DNA from: Phycisphaera sp.
GTDB taxonomy: Bacteria; Planctomycetota; Phycisphaerae; Phycisphaerales; Phycisphaeraceae
NCBI GenBank assembly: GCA_016125215.1
Contig: WGMF01000009.1
Coordinates: 1 to 64,000, forward strand
DNA length: 64,000 nt
Reading direction: 5' to 3'
The notes under the pieces were generated by a model. It saw only the letters and a list, made by a program, of their open reading frames with translations, was not told the origin of the DNA and ran no database searches. Numbering within the stretch: the stretch's first letter is position 1; the number at the start of each line of letters is the position of its first letter. Both the position numbers and the translations under genes were made by a program. Shown here piece by piece: positions 26,343 through 35,992 of this stretch.

Positions 26343-27725
26343 TTAATCGGGTTGGACTTGGCGGGTGAAACCGAGCATGGCGCGGTGGTTGTGGTAGTCC
26401 CAGGGCACGCGGTGGGGCGGGCAGGCACCGGCGGCGCCGATGACGGTGGATCGGCCAACCAGCGGACGGGTCAGCTCGATACGGAACACGTCTCGCCCCG
26501 GGATAGCATACCCCTTGACAGGCACGCCGCCCTGTTCGTCCCGCACCACGAAGGGAAACTCACTCGTCGGCCCGCCGTGGTAATCGAGCTGCGCATGAAC
26601 GTGGTCGAAGTGCAGATCGATACTCTTGCCGTCCGTGCTCACCGCGCGGGAGCACTCGGGGTGGCGGAACACAACGTCGCGTCCGTAGACCGCGCCCATC
26701 GCGGTGTCGGCGGCGCGCCGGGCAATGAGCAGGTTGCCGACCGAGCCGTTGTGGATGCCGTCGCTGAGCACGGACTCAAATGCGCTGATGATGTAGACGC
26801 GGTCGAGTTCGTGCGTGAGTTGTCGCTGGTATTCACGGATGGCGTCCCAGTCGGCACCGGCGCTGGCGTTGAGGTGGCGGTTGAGCTGGACGGTGATGAT
26901 GGGCAGTTGCGGTTGTGCGACGGCCTCGCGGACGCCTTGGACATATCGCGTGAAGCGTTCCTTGTAGTGCGGATGGTTTTCGGGTCCGGTGTCGGATTCG
27001 CCCTGATACCAGAGGATGCCTTTGATATTTGTGCCCGACGCCTGCACGCGTTTGAGCATGGCGTGGTAAAGATCGCCCTTCTGGCCGGGGTCCCATTGTG
27101 AGATCGGTGAGCCGCCGACGGCAGTGGGGATCAGCCCGACGGGGTGGCCCATTTCACGTTTGATCGTTTTGGCAAAGGCGAGCCAGGGGTTGTGCAACGT
27201 ACGGAAAACAGCGATCTGCCAGCCGCGTCGGTCATCGTATTGATGGATGCCGAACTCGGGTGGGTCATCGATCGGTGATCGTGCGGTGCCCGCCGCGTTG
27301 CTCTGTCCAGCGATCAGCCAGACATCACCCACACAGAAAAAGTGGACCGCATCGCCGCCGCGCCGCCAGGTGTCGGTGTCTTCCTCGCTGCCAACGGAGG
27401 TTTCAAGCCGGTATGGCCCGCCGGACGGGACGGCGCTGAGCGTGATGCGCCACGTGCCGACCTTGCCCGCGTCGTCGCCTTGGGCATCCGTGTCGATCTC
27501 GGTCTGCGCCCTTGTCCAGTCGAGCGACCGGGTGATGGACGAAAGCCCCCCCTCGCGCACGATGCGCACACGCACGTCGGGCTGCTTGCGCCGGCCCATT
27601 GTGCGCCACCGCCCACCCAAGGTCACACGTGCGTGCCCCGAGTCATCCTGCTGATGGATTTGCCAATCACACAGGCCGTGGTCGATGCTGGCGGCAAGGT
27701 CGGGTTCGTAGGTCATTGTTTTCAT
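26343..27725 (-). CDS. sialate O-acetylesterase-like SGNH (SASA) hydrolase
   Basis: 460 aa, no signal peptide. A beta-type N-terminal part (about 1-130) precedes DVWLIAGQSNAAG with the nucleophile Ser near 142, VGGSPISQW, ILWYQGESDTG near 235-243, and a late DHVHAQLDYHG that supplies the His. This block order is that of SASA-type carbohydrate acetylesterases. It should remove O-acetyl groups from sugars; sialic acid itself need not be the substrate. The start overlaps the stop of the GH78 gene by 4 bp, so the two are translationally coupled. That implies an acetylated rhamnose-containing oligosaccharide (inference). Confidence 0.9.
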   Translation of the reverse strand: MKTMTYEPDLAASIDHGLCDWQIHQQDDSGHARVTLGGRWRTMGRRKQPDVRVRIVREGGLSSITRSLDWTRAQTEIDTDAQGDDAGKVGTWRITLSAVPSGGPYRLETSVGSEEDTDTWRRGGDAVHFFCVGDVWLIAGQSNAAGTARSPIDDPPEFGIHQYDDRRGWQIAVFRTLHNPWLAFAKTIKREMGHPVGLIPTAVGGSPISQWDPGQKGDLYHAMLKRVQASGTNIKGILWYQGESDTGPENHPHYKERFTRYVQGVREAVAQPQLPIITVQLNRHLNASAGADWDAIREYQRQLTHELDRVYIISAFESVLSDGIHNGSVGNLLIARRAADTAMGAVYGRDVVFRHPECSRAVSTDGKSIDLHFDHVHAQLDYHGGPTSEFPFVVRDEQGGVPVKGYAIPGRDVFRIELTRPLVGRSTVIGAAGACPPHRVPWDYHNHRAMLGFTRQVQPD

Positions 27726-30502
27726 GTGGTCGCGCCGAGTTGGATCGGGAACGCAAAATGATACCGCCCCGAGCCGACCGTGAAGACCGAGGCTCTCTCG
27801 TCACTGCGGACATGTTCGACGTGGTCCGCCGCTTTGATCGACAACCGACCTTCGGTGATCTGTTCAGGGTCTTTGCAGGGCACATGGACCGTCGCGGTGC
27901 AGTTGGCTGGGACGGTGATCTGCCACGACGCGCTTTGGCCGTCGTGCTCCCACGATGAAGCGACCGTGCCACGCAACGTCTTGATGCTCGCTTTTGCCCA
28001 CGGCAACTCGGCGGGCAAGTAGGGTTTGAAAATAATCCGCTCATAGCCCGGCCCCTCGGCGTCGGGGCGGATGCCTGCCAGGCCCCAGTAAAACCACTCG
28101 TCGATCGCCGCGCCCAGCGTCGTGTGACAGAGCGACCCACCGCCGATCCAGTTCTCCGTGATCGTCGTGCGCTTCGGGTCGCGCAGCATATAGCCCCAGC
28201 TCGGGTAATCCGTCGCGATCACCCGGTTCCAGATGAACTCATCCCGGCCGGACTGCGCCACGGCATGGACGGCCCACTTGGTGCCGGCGTAACCGGTGGT
28301 GAAGCATCGCTGGCGGTGGTTGACGCTGCTGTTGAGATAGCTCTCGACACGTCCGCGTTCACTGTCCGGCACCAACCCGAATGCCAGAGGCCAGGCTTGA
28401 GCGTTCTGCGAGCCAGTGTCGTAGTAGCCCCAGGCGCTGTTGTAGAAGCGAGTGTTGAAAGTATCTTTGATCTGCCCAGCCCGGTCGCGGTATTTTTGCG
28501 CGTCATCCGTTTTGCCCAGCGTCTGGGCGATGAGCGCCATCGTGTTCACATCCATGTAATAAAAAGCCGAGGCAATGGAGAGCGGCTGGTTGTTACGGGC
28601 ACCCATCGCGCCTTCGTTGGTGGCCAGATGGTCGCCCCATTGCGAAATCTGCAGGTGACCGCGCCGCGACTCATCCGGAAAACGCTCGTCATACGGGCAC
28701 CAGTGACGCAGTTTCTTGAGATTCTTGTCGGACGGCTCGGGCTGCACGTCCTTCAATCCCGTGCGCACGAGGTAGTCCATGTACTTTTCGAGGTAGGGGT
28801 AGCTCTCTTCGAGTATCCGCTTGTCACCCCGATGCAGGTATTGCCACCACGGCACAAGCACGAAAGCCGCGCTCCAGACCAGGTCTTCCTCCGCGCCGGC
28901 CTGTGGGGCGATCATCCCGACCAGACCGTGCTCGTCCTGCTGGTCGTAAAAATCGCCGACCCACTTGGCAAAGACGCGCTCGACGGCGAAGTTGTAATAA
29001 GCCTCCTCGGCGTAGCTCCACGCATCGCCCGCCCAGCCCAGACGCTCGGGCCTCTGCGTGTCGTCGGTCGGCACGCCCATCTGGATGTTGCACCGCTGCG
29101 ACTGCACCGTGCAGCGGTGGACCTTGTTGACCAGATCGTGACCGCACTCGAACGAGCCGACCTCCTCCACCGCGTTGCAGGCAAAACAGCCCGTCACGGA
29201 ATCCAGCGTGGGCGTGCCGGGGTAGCCGGTGACTTCGACGTATTGGAAGCCGTGGTACGTGAAGCGGGGTTCGTAGACTTCCCGCCCCTGACCCTTGGGG
29301 GTATAACGATCTGTCTGCAGCGCCTTGTTATTACTGGCAGGGTTGAGCGAACCGTCGGGGTGCTGGGCCTCGGCGTAGCGCAGCGTGACGGTCTGGCCGG
29401 GCTGGTCATCTTTGAGGTTCAGGCGGACGTGACCGGTCATGTTGACCCCGAAATCAAACACATACACGCCGGGCTTGGGCTGGGCGACCGAGACGGGACG
29501 GATTGTCTTGACGATGCGTCCGGGTTCGTGCGGGACGGGTTTGAGCTTCCCACCGGGGGGCCTGACGATATGGACGTTTTTCCAGTGAGCGTCGCTGAAC
29601 GCCGGCGTGTCCCATCGGGGTTGTTCGAGTCTTGCGTCGTAATGCTCGCCATCGTAGATGCAGTTGAATGTGATCGGCGACCAGTCGCCGCGCCACGAAC
29701 CGTCGCTGACCACGCGCTGGGTCGAGCCATCGTGGTATTCGATCTCGAGTTGCACGATCGCACGCGGTGAGCCGTACCACTGCTGCTGCCAGCCCCAGTA
29801 GCGTTTGTGGCCGTTGTACCAGCCATTGCCCAGCAAGACGCTTACCGCGTTCGGGCCGGCGTTGAGTTGTCGGGTGATGTCGTATGTGCTGTAGAGCACG
29901 CGCTTGCGGAACTCGGTGCGCGGTGTGGCAAGCAGGTCTTGGCCAACTTTCTCGCCGTTGAGTCTTAATTCGAACAGACCGACGCCGGCCACGAACGCAC
30001 GGGCACGCCTTACAGTATGTTTGACCTCAAAGGGTTTACGCATCATTGGAGAACGCGGGTCGGGCTCGACCGCTTTGATCTCGTCGGTGACACGGGCTTG
30101 TTGGAACGCGTCCGGGTCGGAGACGGGCTCATCCGGGTCGCCCATGCCGATCCACTGAGCGTGCCAGTCAGCATCGTCGAGCAGGGCGGTGCCGAACGAA
30201 GTGGATTCGAGAAAACCGCTGGGATTGCCCGCTTCGTCCCACAGTTGAACGGTCCAGAAATAATCACGGTTACTCCGCAGCGGCTTGCCGTCATAGACCA
30301 CGTGCATCGACTGCGACGAGTCAACCTTGCCGCTGTCCCATTGGTCCGCCTTGCCCGGCACGAGCAAACGCTTATCGGTGGCGACCAGGACGTGATATGC
30401 GCTTTGTGTCCGACCCCGTCCCTCGAAGGGAACAAGCCAGGAGAAGCGGGGCTTGCGTGTGCCCAGGGCCGGCGGCGCGTCGGTGAATTCAGTTTTCAAC
30501 AT
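27722..30502 (-). CDS. glycoside hydrolase family 78, alpha-L-rhamnosidase
   Basis: 926 aa, a typical full-length GH78, without a signal peptide. The N-terminal Fn3-like domain begins with LKTEFTDAPPALGTRKPRFSW; beta-sandwich rhamnosidase domains follow (RAFVAGVGLFELRLNGEKVG; RYAEAQHPDGSLNP). An alpha/alpha barrel then carries TDDTQRPERLGWAGDAWSY (about 478-496) with the expected catalytic acidic residues, and a C-terminal beta domain ends the protein. It releases terminal alpha-L-rhamnose. Coupled to the downstream SASA esterase by ATGA overlap and 32 bp downstream of GH29. Confidence 0.95.
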   Translation of the reverse strand: MLKTEFTDAPPALGTRKPRFSWLVPFEGRGRTQSAYHVLVATDKRLLVPGKADQWDSGKVDSSQSMHVVYDGKPLRSNRDYFWTVQLWDEAGNPSGFLESTSFGTALLDDADWHAQWIGMGDPDEPVSDPDAFQQARVTDEIKAVEPDPRSPMMRKPFEVKHTVRRARAFVAGVGLFELRLNGEKVGQDLLATPRTEFRKRVLYSTYDITRQLNAGPNAVSVLLGNGWYNGHKRYWGWQQQWYGSPRAIVQLEIEYHDGSTQRVVSDGSWRGDWSPITFNCIYDGEHYDARLEQPRWDTPAFSDAHWKNVHIVRPPGGKLKPVPHEPGRIVKTIRPVSVAQPKPGVYVFDFGVNMTGHVRLNLKDDQPGQTVTLRYAEAQHPDGSLNPASNNKALQTDRYTPKGQGREVYEPRFTYHGFQYVEVTGYPGTPTLDSVTGCFACNAVEEVGSFECGHDLVNKVHRCTVQSQRCNIQMGVPTDDTQRPERLGWAGDAWSYAEEAYYNFAVERVFAKWVGDFYDQQDEHGLVGMIAPQAGAEEDLVWSAAFVLVPWWQYLHRGDKRILEESYPYLEKYMDYLVRTGLKDVQPEPSDKNLKKLRHWCPYDERFPDESRRGHLQISQWGDHLATNEGAMGARNNQPLSIASAFYYMDVNTMALIAQTLGKTDDAQKYRDRAGQIKDTFNTRFYNSAWGYYDTGSQNAQAWPLAFGLVPDSERGRVESYLNSSVNHRQRCFTTGYAGTKWAVHAVAQSGRDEFIWNRVIATDYPSWGYMLRDPKRTTITENWIGGGSLCHTTLGAAIDEWFYWGLAGIRPDAEGPGYERIIFKPYLPAELPWAKASIKTLRGTVASSWEHDGQSASWQITVPANCTATVHVPCKDPEQITEGRLSIKAADHVEHVRSDERASVFTVGSGRYHFAFPIQLGATT

Positions 30503-30534
30503 CGCGGGTTTCTGTTGGGTTTGAATGGGGATGC

Positions 30535-32244
30535 TCAGTGTGACTTCACGGGGTGCAGCTCGACCGCCATCAGCCTCAGGCCCCGCTTGGCGGTCGGGTC
30601 GAGTTTCACGGCTCGGATGCTCAGCGTCTGGTCGCCCGGTGCCAGTTTGATCTTGCCCAGCACGCTCGTCACATTCCCGAAGACACGCTCATCGGTCGGG
30701 GGCTTCATATCCCGGGTGCCCGCGTTGCCCGCCACGGAACATTGACCGATGTCGACTCGCACTTCGTGGTTGCCAAACTCCTCCGGGTGTTTGCGGTTGA
30801 CGATCGTGATAACACGGACCTCGTAATCCCCCGGCTTGTCGACGCGGAGTGTCCACGACACCGCATACGACGTGTCATTCCAACCCTCGATCCCGCGTGT
30901 CCGTTGGACTTTCAATGCCGATCCCTGGATATCCGCCAGTTGCACCGGGAGTTGAGCAAACCCGCCCGTTTCCACAAAGACGCACTGGTCGGCCTTGGCC
31001 GGCCCGTCGAGTTTCACCGCGACGACCGACACGGTTTTCTCGGGTGCCTGGTCGGGGAGCGTGAAGCTCACCGTGTCGCCTTGCTGATTGAAGGTGACAT
31101 GGGCCTGATCCGCTCCGAGCACACGGGCAGAAACAACCTTGTTGGTCAGCCCGCGGAGTTTGACGCCGTCGTTCGACCATATTTTCACGAGCAGATAGAT
31201 CGTATTGCCCTTGGTTGTCACACGACCCCACGCAGGGTCGGTGAAGAAGGGGCTGGCCTGTGAGCCATAGACCGCTTCGCCGTTGCGTTTGAGCCACTGA
31301 CCGACTTCCCGGAGGCGTTCGACGCTCGGTTGCGGGATGACGCCCTCCGCGGTCGGGCCGACGTTGAGCAGGTAGTTCACGCCTTTGGAAACACAGTTGA
31401 CCAGCAGGTCGAGGAGGAAATCGACGCTCTTCCAGTTGTGGTCGAAGTGCTTGAAGCCCCAGGTGTCGTTGAGCGTGGCGGGCGTTTCCCACGCGCCCTC
31501 GATCTTCCCGATGGGGTGCTCGTTGTCGCCGAGGCTGCCGTAGTCGCCCACGTCGTTGCCGATGCGTCCGCTCACGAGGCAGGCGGGTTGCAGCTCGTGG
31601 ACAAGGTCGCGCAGCGATTCACTCTGCTCTTTGGTGACGGTCACGGGCACGTCGAACCAGATCAACCCGATCGGCCCGTAGTTCGTGAGCAGCTCGCGCA
31701 GGTTGGGCTTGACGACATCGTCGAGGTACTTCTGGAAGTCTTCCTTGGGACGGGCGTAGTTGAGCCAGTTAGGTCCTTCGACGGCTTCTTCCCAGTGACC
31801 GGCACCGCCGGGGGCGTGCCAGTCGAGGTCCTGCGAGTAGTAGAAGCACATCTTGATGCCGCGCTTGTTGCACGCGGCGGCGAGTTCCTTCATCGGGTCG
31901 CGCTTGAAGGGCGTCCTGTTGACGATGTTGTACGGGTTGCTCGGCGAGTTGAACATGCAGAACCCGTCGTGGTGCTTGGAGGTGATGACGAGGTACTTCA
32001 TGCCCGCGTCCTGTGCGACCTGCGCCCACTCGTCAGCGTTAAACTTCACGGGGTTGAACTGCGCCGCGAGCTTCTCGTATTCCGTGATCGGGATTTTGAG
32101 GTCGCGCATAATCCATTCGCCAATTCCCTTTGTGCGTTGCCCGTTCCACTCACCGGCGAGCACCGCGTACAGCCCCCAGTGGATAAACATGCCGTAGCGC
32201 GCTTCGTTCCACCATTTCAGTCGTTCTTCCGAAGTCATGGACAT
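30535..32244 (-). CDS. glycoside hydrolase family 29 alpha-L-fucosidase
   Basis: 569 aa from the ATG at 32244, preceded by AAGGA at eight bases; an in-frame ATG at 32271 adds nine residues. WWNEARYGMFIHWGLYA, YLVITSKHHDGFCMF and IGLIWFDVPV are the GH29 barrel motifs; the Asp of WFD (about 198 from this start) is the predicted nucleophile. About residues 340-569 form beta-sandwich domains, including one of the type found in carbohydrate-binding or structural modules (WTLRVDKPGDYEVRV). No signal peptide. It hydrolyses alpha-L-fucosides with retention. It lies between GH78 and the secreted beta-helix gene in the same run. Confidence 0.95.
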   Translation of the reverse strand: MSMTSEERLKWWNEARYGMFIHWGLYAVLAGEWNGQRTKGIGEWIMRDLKIPITEYEKLAAQFNPVKFNADEWAQVAQDAGMKYLVITSKHHDGFCMFNSPSNPYNIVNRTPFKRDPMKELAAACNKRGIKMCFYYSQDLDWHAPGGAGHWEEAVEGPNWLNYARPKEDFQKYLDDVVKPNLRELLTNYGPIGLIWFDVPVTVTKEQSESLRDLVHELQPACLVSGRIGNDVGDYGSLGDNEHPIGKIEGAWETPATLNDTWGFKHFDHNWKSVDFLLDLLVNCVSKGVNYLLNVGPTAEGVIPQPSVERLREVGQWLKRNGEAVYGSQASPFFTDPAWGRVTTKGNTIYLLVKIWSNDGVKLRGLTNKVVSARVLGADQAHVTFNQQGDTVSFTLPDQAPEKTVSVVAVKLDGPAKADQCVFVETGGFAQLPVQLADIQGSALKVQRTRGIEGWNDTSYAVSWTLRVDKPGDYEVRVITIVNRKHPEEFGNHEVRVDIGQCSVAGNAGTRDMKPPTDERVFGNVTSVLGKIKLAPGDQTLSIRAVKLDPTAKRGLRLMAVELHPVKSH

Positions 32245-32277
32245 GGGTTGATTCCTTGGCAGGGTTGCCATCTTGGG

Positions 32278-34638
32278 TTAAGGGTTGGGGATCACGAGTT
32301 CCTGGGGTTGCTGGTCACGGATCAGGGTGAGCGTGATGGTTTTTCCAGCCGGGACCTTGCCCACCTCGGCCAGAAACATCTTGACATCGCGGACCTCCTG
32401 CCCGTTGACACGCTGGATGAAATCGCCTCGACGCAAGCCCGCCTTCTCAGCCGGGGACGCCTTGTCCACCTCGGGCACAAGCAGCCCCGTCGCGTCGGCT
32501 GCCACGCCGACGGCGGAAAACTCCGCGCCCCGCAAGACCCGGAGCGTCGCCCCGCGCCACCGCGTGATGGCGACATTTTTTTCCGGTTGTTCAACGCTAG
32601 CATCGAGCACGGGTAACTCCGGTGTCCGGGCGAGGGCGCGAAGCCGCTGTGAACGGACGCCGAATTGGTCCATCGGAAAATTCACGAATCCCAGTTTCAG
32701 GGCCGGCGAACCTTCCTTGACCCGGAAGTCGCCTTGCACCGGGTCCACGAACATCGGGTCGCCCACGAGCGAGTGCGCGTCGCAGCCGTTCTCCGCATAC
32801 TTTGCGCGGTCGGCCTCGTTGGTGGTGAAGAGGTTTTCGTCCACGTCCTTGCCCCACGTGGGCGTTTGCATCAGGGTCGAGCGGTAAGCCCCCATCCAGA
32901 TGTTGTGCTTCACTTCATCATCACTGTTCGCATACCAGACGTGCGGGTGGAACGTGCAGTTGACCGCGATGTTGTTGTAGACCTTGCGGTGGAAGCCCTC
33001 GCGGAGTTTGAGCCCGCCGTGGAGGAAGACGTTGTTGTAGATTTCGTAGTTGGACGAACCGTCGTCGAGGTCCACGTCCCAGCCGTGGTCGCAGCGCCAT
33101 CGGCTGTTGCGGATCACGTTGGGCCTGACCATGTCCAGCTTCGCCAACGCCGGCAATTCTTCCTCCGGGGCCTCGCCCAGATGCCAGTAGCGGTCCCGGC
33201 CCCACGAGTTGAAGCTGCCGTGGTCGCCGGTCTCGAGCACCGTGTCGAACACGTCGCAGAACTCGATGACGTGCCCGCCGAAGGTTCCTTCGTTGATGTT
33301 GATCCCCGCGCGGGACGTGTCGTAGATCGAGCAGTGCGACACCGTGACACCCATCGACATCGATATCTGCACACCCGCGGCCTGCTTTTCCACCGTGCCC
33401 ACGCCGCGGATCAGGCAATCCTCGACGAGGCAATCGGCCGGGTAGTCGTCGCTCTGCGGGCCTGGCGTCTTGTCGATCTCGCTGTACTTAAAAGTCTGGC
33501 TGTACTGGAATCGCGGGCTGCGGACGGACCTGGTGTCACCCACGAACGCGACAGCGCTGGCGCCTGTGTCGTGGAAGTCGCAGCCACGGATAGTGATTCG
33601 GCGGTTGCCACCGCTGACGAAAACCGCGTTGCCGCCGAGCTGGTCGAACTCGCAATCTTCAAGGGTGCAATCTTCCGCACCGTTGAAGAGCACCGCCCCA
33701 CCGCGGTAGATCGTCCAGTCGCTGCGCAAGAGCGGCTCTCTCGTCTCCATGAACGTGCGGGCCGCGTGACGGAAGATCAGACCACACAGGGCAACCTGAC
33801 TCACCGAACGCGCGTTGGTGCGGTTGAACTCGAAGAGGTGACGCTGGCGGTCCACCTCGACGCGCGCGGTGGACAGGTCCACGTCTGGTGTGGGGTAGTA
33901 ATAAAGCATGTTGGTCTTGGCGTTGTGGTACCACTCGCCCGGTGCGTCGAGTTCCTCGAAGATATTTTCCACATAACGCTGCTTGGGATTGATCGGCGTG
34001 GGTCGGTTGTTCTGCCAACCGCCCTCGTAGGTCAGTTCACCCTTGTCGTTCTTGCCGTTGATGCGGTAGTGCAGGCCTCCCCATCGGTGTCTTTGAAGGG
34101 AGTGGATGTAGCCGCCGGTCGGGTCCGCCCACTTGGCGACGCGCTCGGGACTCAGCGCATCCGCCGCCGCACCGCCGAAGGGTTGAACACCTTCGGTGTA
34201 ATTCGGGTAACGGGCCATCCTTTGCAGGCGACCGTTGATAAAGAGTTGATCGATGGTGATGCCCGGGGGGACTGGGGCTTGCATGATGCCGTCGCGGTAG
34301 GGCTGCCACTTCACATCCAGTTTCGAGCCGCCGCTGAGGACCGCCGTTTCGCCCGGTGCCGCCGCGTAGGTGCAGCCGGAGTCTTCGGCGGTGAAGCGGA
34401 TCGTGTCGGGCAGGTAGTAGACGCCCTCGTGCAGCCAGACTGTCACCGGTCCCTGCGCGGTGAGTGTGCGGGCCACGCATTGCGCACCCGCCACCGAGGC
34501 GAGCGGCTTCTCCAGCGATCCGGGGTTGTCGTCGTCGCCGGTCGGACGGACATGGATTTCCGCTGCTTGCATGATTGTTCCCCAGCCCACACACATTATG
34601 ACCAGAAGCACCCGTTGTAGTTGTATCCAAGACCACAT
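32278..34638 (-). CDS. secreted right-handed beta-helix protein (GH141-like) with a C-terminal PDZ domain
   Basis: 786 aa from the ATG at 34638, with AGGAGG eight bases upstream; ATGs at 34644 and upstream are alternatives. The signal peptide is about residues 1-23 (WIQLQRVLLVIMCVGWGTIMQA). EIHVRPTGDDDNPGSLEKPLASV opens the parallel beta-helix, and INGRLQRMARYPNY with YIHSLQRHRWGGLHYRING are shared with GH141-type proteins (alpha-L-fucosidase or xylanase). Repeated CDF/FDQLGGNAVFVSGG coils continue to about 690. Residues about 700-786 are a PDZ domain (ASPAEKAGLRRGDFIQRVNGQEV). That appendage is unusual and may tether or regulate the enzyme. One of the few clearly exported enzymes here. The GH141 assignment is by resemblance; the activity is open. 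Confidence 0.85.
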   Translation of the reverse strand: MWSWIQLQRVLLVIMCVGWGTIMQAAEIHVRPTGDDDNPGSLEKPLASVAGAQCVARTLTAQGPVTVWLHEGVYYLPDTIRFTAEDSGCTYAAAPGETAVLSGGSKLDVKWQPYRDGIMQAPVPPGITIDQLFINGRLQRMARYPNYTEGVQPFGGAAADALSPERVAKWADPTGGYIHSLQRHRWGGLHYRINGKNDKGELTYEGGWQNNRPTPINPKQRYVENIFEELDAPGEWYHNAKTNMLYYYPTPDVDLSTARVEVDRQRHLFEFNRTNARSVSQVALCGLIFRHAARTFMETREPLLRSDWTIYRGGAVLFNGAEDCTLEDCEFDQLGGNAVFVSGGNRRITIRGCDFHDTGASAVAFVGDTRSVRSPRFQYSQTFKYSEIDKTPGPQSDDYPADCLVEDCLIRGVGTVEKQAAGVQISMSMGVTVSHCSIYDTSRAGININEGTFGGHVIEFCDVFDTVLETGDHGSFNSWGRDRYWHLGEAPEEELPALAKLDMVRPNVIRNSRWRCDHGWDVDLDDGSSNYEIYNNVFLHGGLKLREGFHRKVYNNIAVNCTFHPHVWYANSDDEVKHNIWMGAYRSTLMQTPTWGKDVDENLFTTNEADRAKYAENGCDAHSLVGDPMFVDPVQGDFRVKEGSPALKLGFVNFPMDQFGVRSQRLRALARTPELPVLDASVEQPEKNVAITRWRGATLRVLRGAEFSAVGVAADATGLLVPEVDKASPAEKAGLRRGDFIQRVNGQEVRDVKMFLAEVGKVPAGKTITLTLIRDQQPQELVIPNP

Positions 34639-34681
34639 CTTCATGACCTCCTGACGTTGGTGTGCTTTTTTTACCGGAGTC

Positions 34682-35983
34682 CTAAACTGGAAACCCTGAA
34701 CCCGGCACGATCGCGCCGTGTTGGCGCAGCATGTCGCGGATATCTTCGATCGCCAGTGCCTCGGGGTCGAGGCCGCTCTGGGCACTCAGCGCCGCCATCG
34801 CGCCCGCGGCCTGCCCCATGGCCATGCAACTGGCTTGCACACGTAACGCCGAGTTGGCAAGCCGATCGCTCGACACGCACCGGCCGGCCACGATGAGGTT
34901 TCGGCTGCCCGCGGGGAGCAACGCGCCTCGCGGCACCGTCGGTACGACGCCTTCCTCAAGAGGCTGTTTGTTCAGCCCGTCGCCCTCCGAGCGGTGCAGG
35001 TCGATGGGGTAGAAGGCGTAGCACAGTGCGTCGTCCCACACCCGACCGTTGCGGTAGTCGCCGACGGTGACGGTCTTCTTGCCCTTGATCGTCGCGGTCT
35101 CCCGCACGCCGCACTCGGGGCAGACGGATTCGATCTCGAACTTTTCCAGACCGGGCTGTGTGCGGAGAAAACGATACAGCCGGAGCAGGCTTGCGCGGGC
35201 TTCGAGTTCGAGCTTTGTTTTACCGCAACTGTCACGGGCGCTGATGTGGTGGATGTGGTTGGCGTTGGCACCGCGCACGCGCAGCCACCTTCTCACGTCC
35301 GGCTCTTGTGTGTTCCAGCCCGCGTCGGTGTATTGAAGTCGGCCCGCCTGGACCTGTTCCTGATAAGCGCTTTTGATGGCATCGATGTCGAGCTTGTTGA
35401 AGTCATACCCCCCCGCGCGGCAGGAGAGCGTGGCGGGCTGCAATGTGTCGGGGATATTCAACTCAAAACCCGCAAGCGAGACCGCGTTGGCGTCGCCGGT
35501 GGCGTCGATGACCACTTTTGCGGTGTAATCCTCCAGTCCGTTTTTGGTGCAGAGCGTGACGTGCCAGCCGGTGTTGCCCGTCATCGGCTTGAGCGCCGCG
35601 GGCATGGCGTGGAAAAGAATACGTGCGCCAGACTGCACGACGGTTTCATCGCACAGTGCCGCGTAGACGAAGACGTTCACACGGATTTGCAGCTTGCTGT
35701 GGTGGTGTCGGGCATAGTCGCCAAAGTCGGGAAGGGTTTGTCCGGTCTCTTCGACGGTGCGATTGACGACTTCCCAGCCGATGCCCGCGATGACCTGTTT
35801 GCCCCATGCGTGGAACAGGCCGGGGAAGTTCACGCCGGCGGTGGTCGTGGTGCCGCCGAGCATGCCGGTCTTTTCGACAAGCAGCGTACGCGCGCCGACC
35901 CGGGCGGACTGCGCGGCTGCAACCCAACCGCCGCTGCCGCCGCCGATCACCATCACGTCGTATTGCCTGTCGTCGTTGTGCAT
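34682..35983 (-). CDS. FAD-dependent oxidoreductase (FAD_oxidored-type)
   Basis: 433 aa, no signal peptide. DVMVIGGGSGGWVAAAQSARVGARTLLVEK (about 9-38) is the dinucleotide-binding GxGxxG fold, followed by GMLGGTTTTAGVNFPGLFH, typical of the FAD_oxidored group found beside planctomycete glycoside hydrolases. VVIDATGDANAVSLAGFE and the C-terminal AGRCVSSDRLANSALRVQASCMAMGQAAGAMAALS complete the FAD domain. A CPECG motif with a nearby second Cys could bind metal. The substrate is unknown; the position between the beta-helix protein and a GH63-like hydrolase suggests a sugar or sugar acid (inference). Confidence 0.88.
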   Translation of the reverse strand: MHNDDRQYDVMVIGGGSGGWVAAAQSARVGARTLLVEKTGMLGGTTTTAGVNFPGLFHAWGKQVIAGIGWEVVNRTVEETGQTLPDFGDYARHHHSKLQIRVNVFVYAALCDETVVQSGARILFHAMPAALKPMTGNTGWHVTLCTKNGLEDYTAKVVIDATGDANAVSLAGFELNIPDTLQPATLSCRAGGYDFNKLDIDAIKSAYQEQVQAGRLQYTDAGWNTQEPDVRRWLRVRGANANHIHHISARDSCGKTKLELEARASLLRLYRFLRTQPGLEKFEIESVCPECGVRETATIKGKKTVTVGDYRNGRVWDDALCYAFYPIDLHRSEGDGLNKQPLEEGVVPTVPRGALLPAGSRNLIVAGRCVSSDRLANSALRVQASCMAMGQAAGAMAALSAQSGLDPEALAIEDIRDMLRQHGAIVPGSGFPV

Positions 35984-35992
35984 CTCGATAGA

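Noticed and set aside
26321-26458. N-terminal extension of the SGSH-like sulfatase
   Set aside because: Low-complexity Thr/Pro sequence mostly overlapping the upstream SASA gene; the ATG at 26320 gives the normal sulfatase N-terminus.
32665-34620. Plus-strand open frame of 651 codons
   Set aside because: It is antisense to the beta-helix/PDZ gene, which has a signal peptide, recognisable repeats and a good ribosome binding site.
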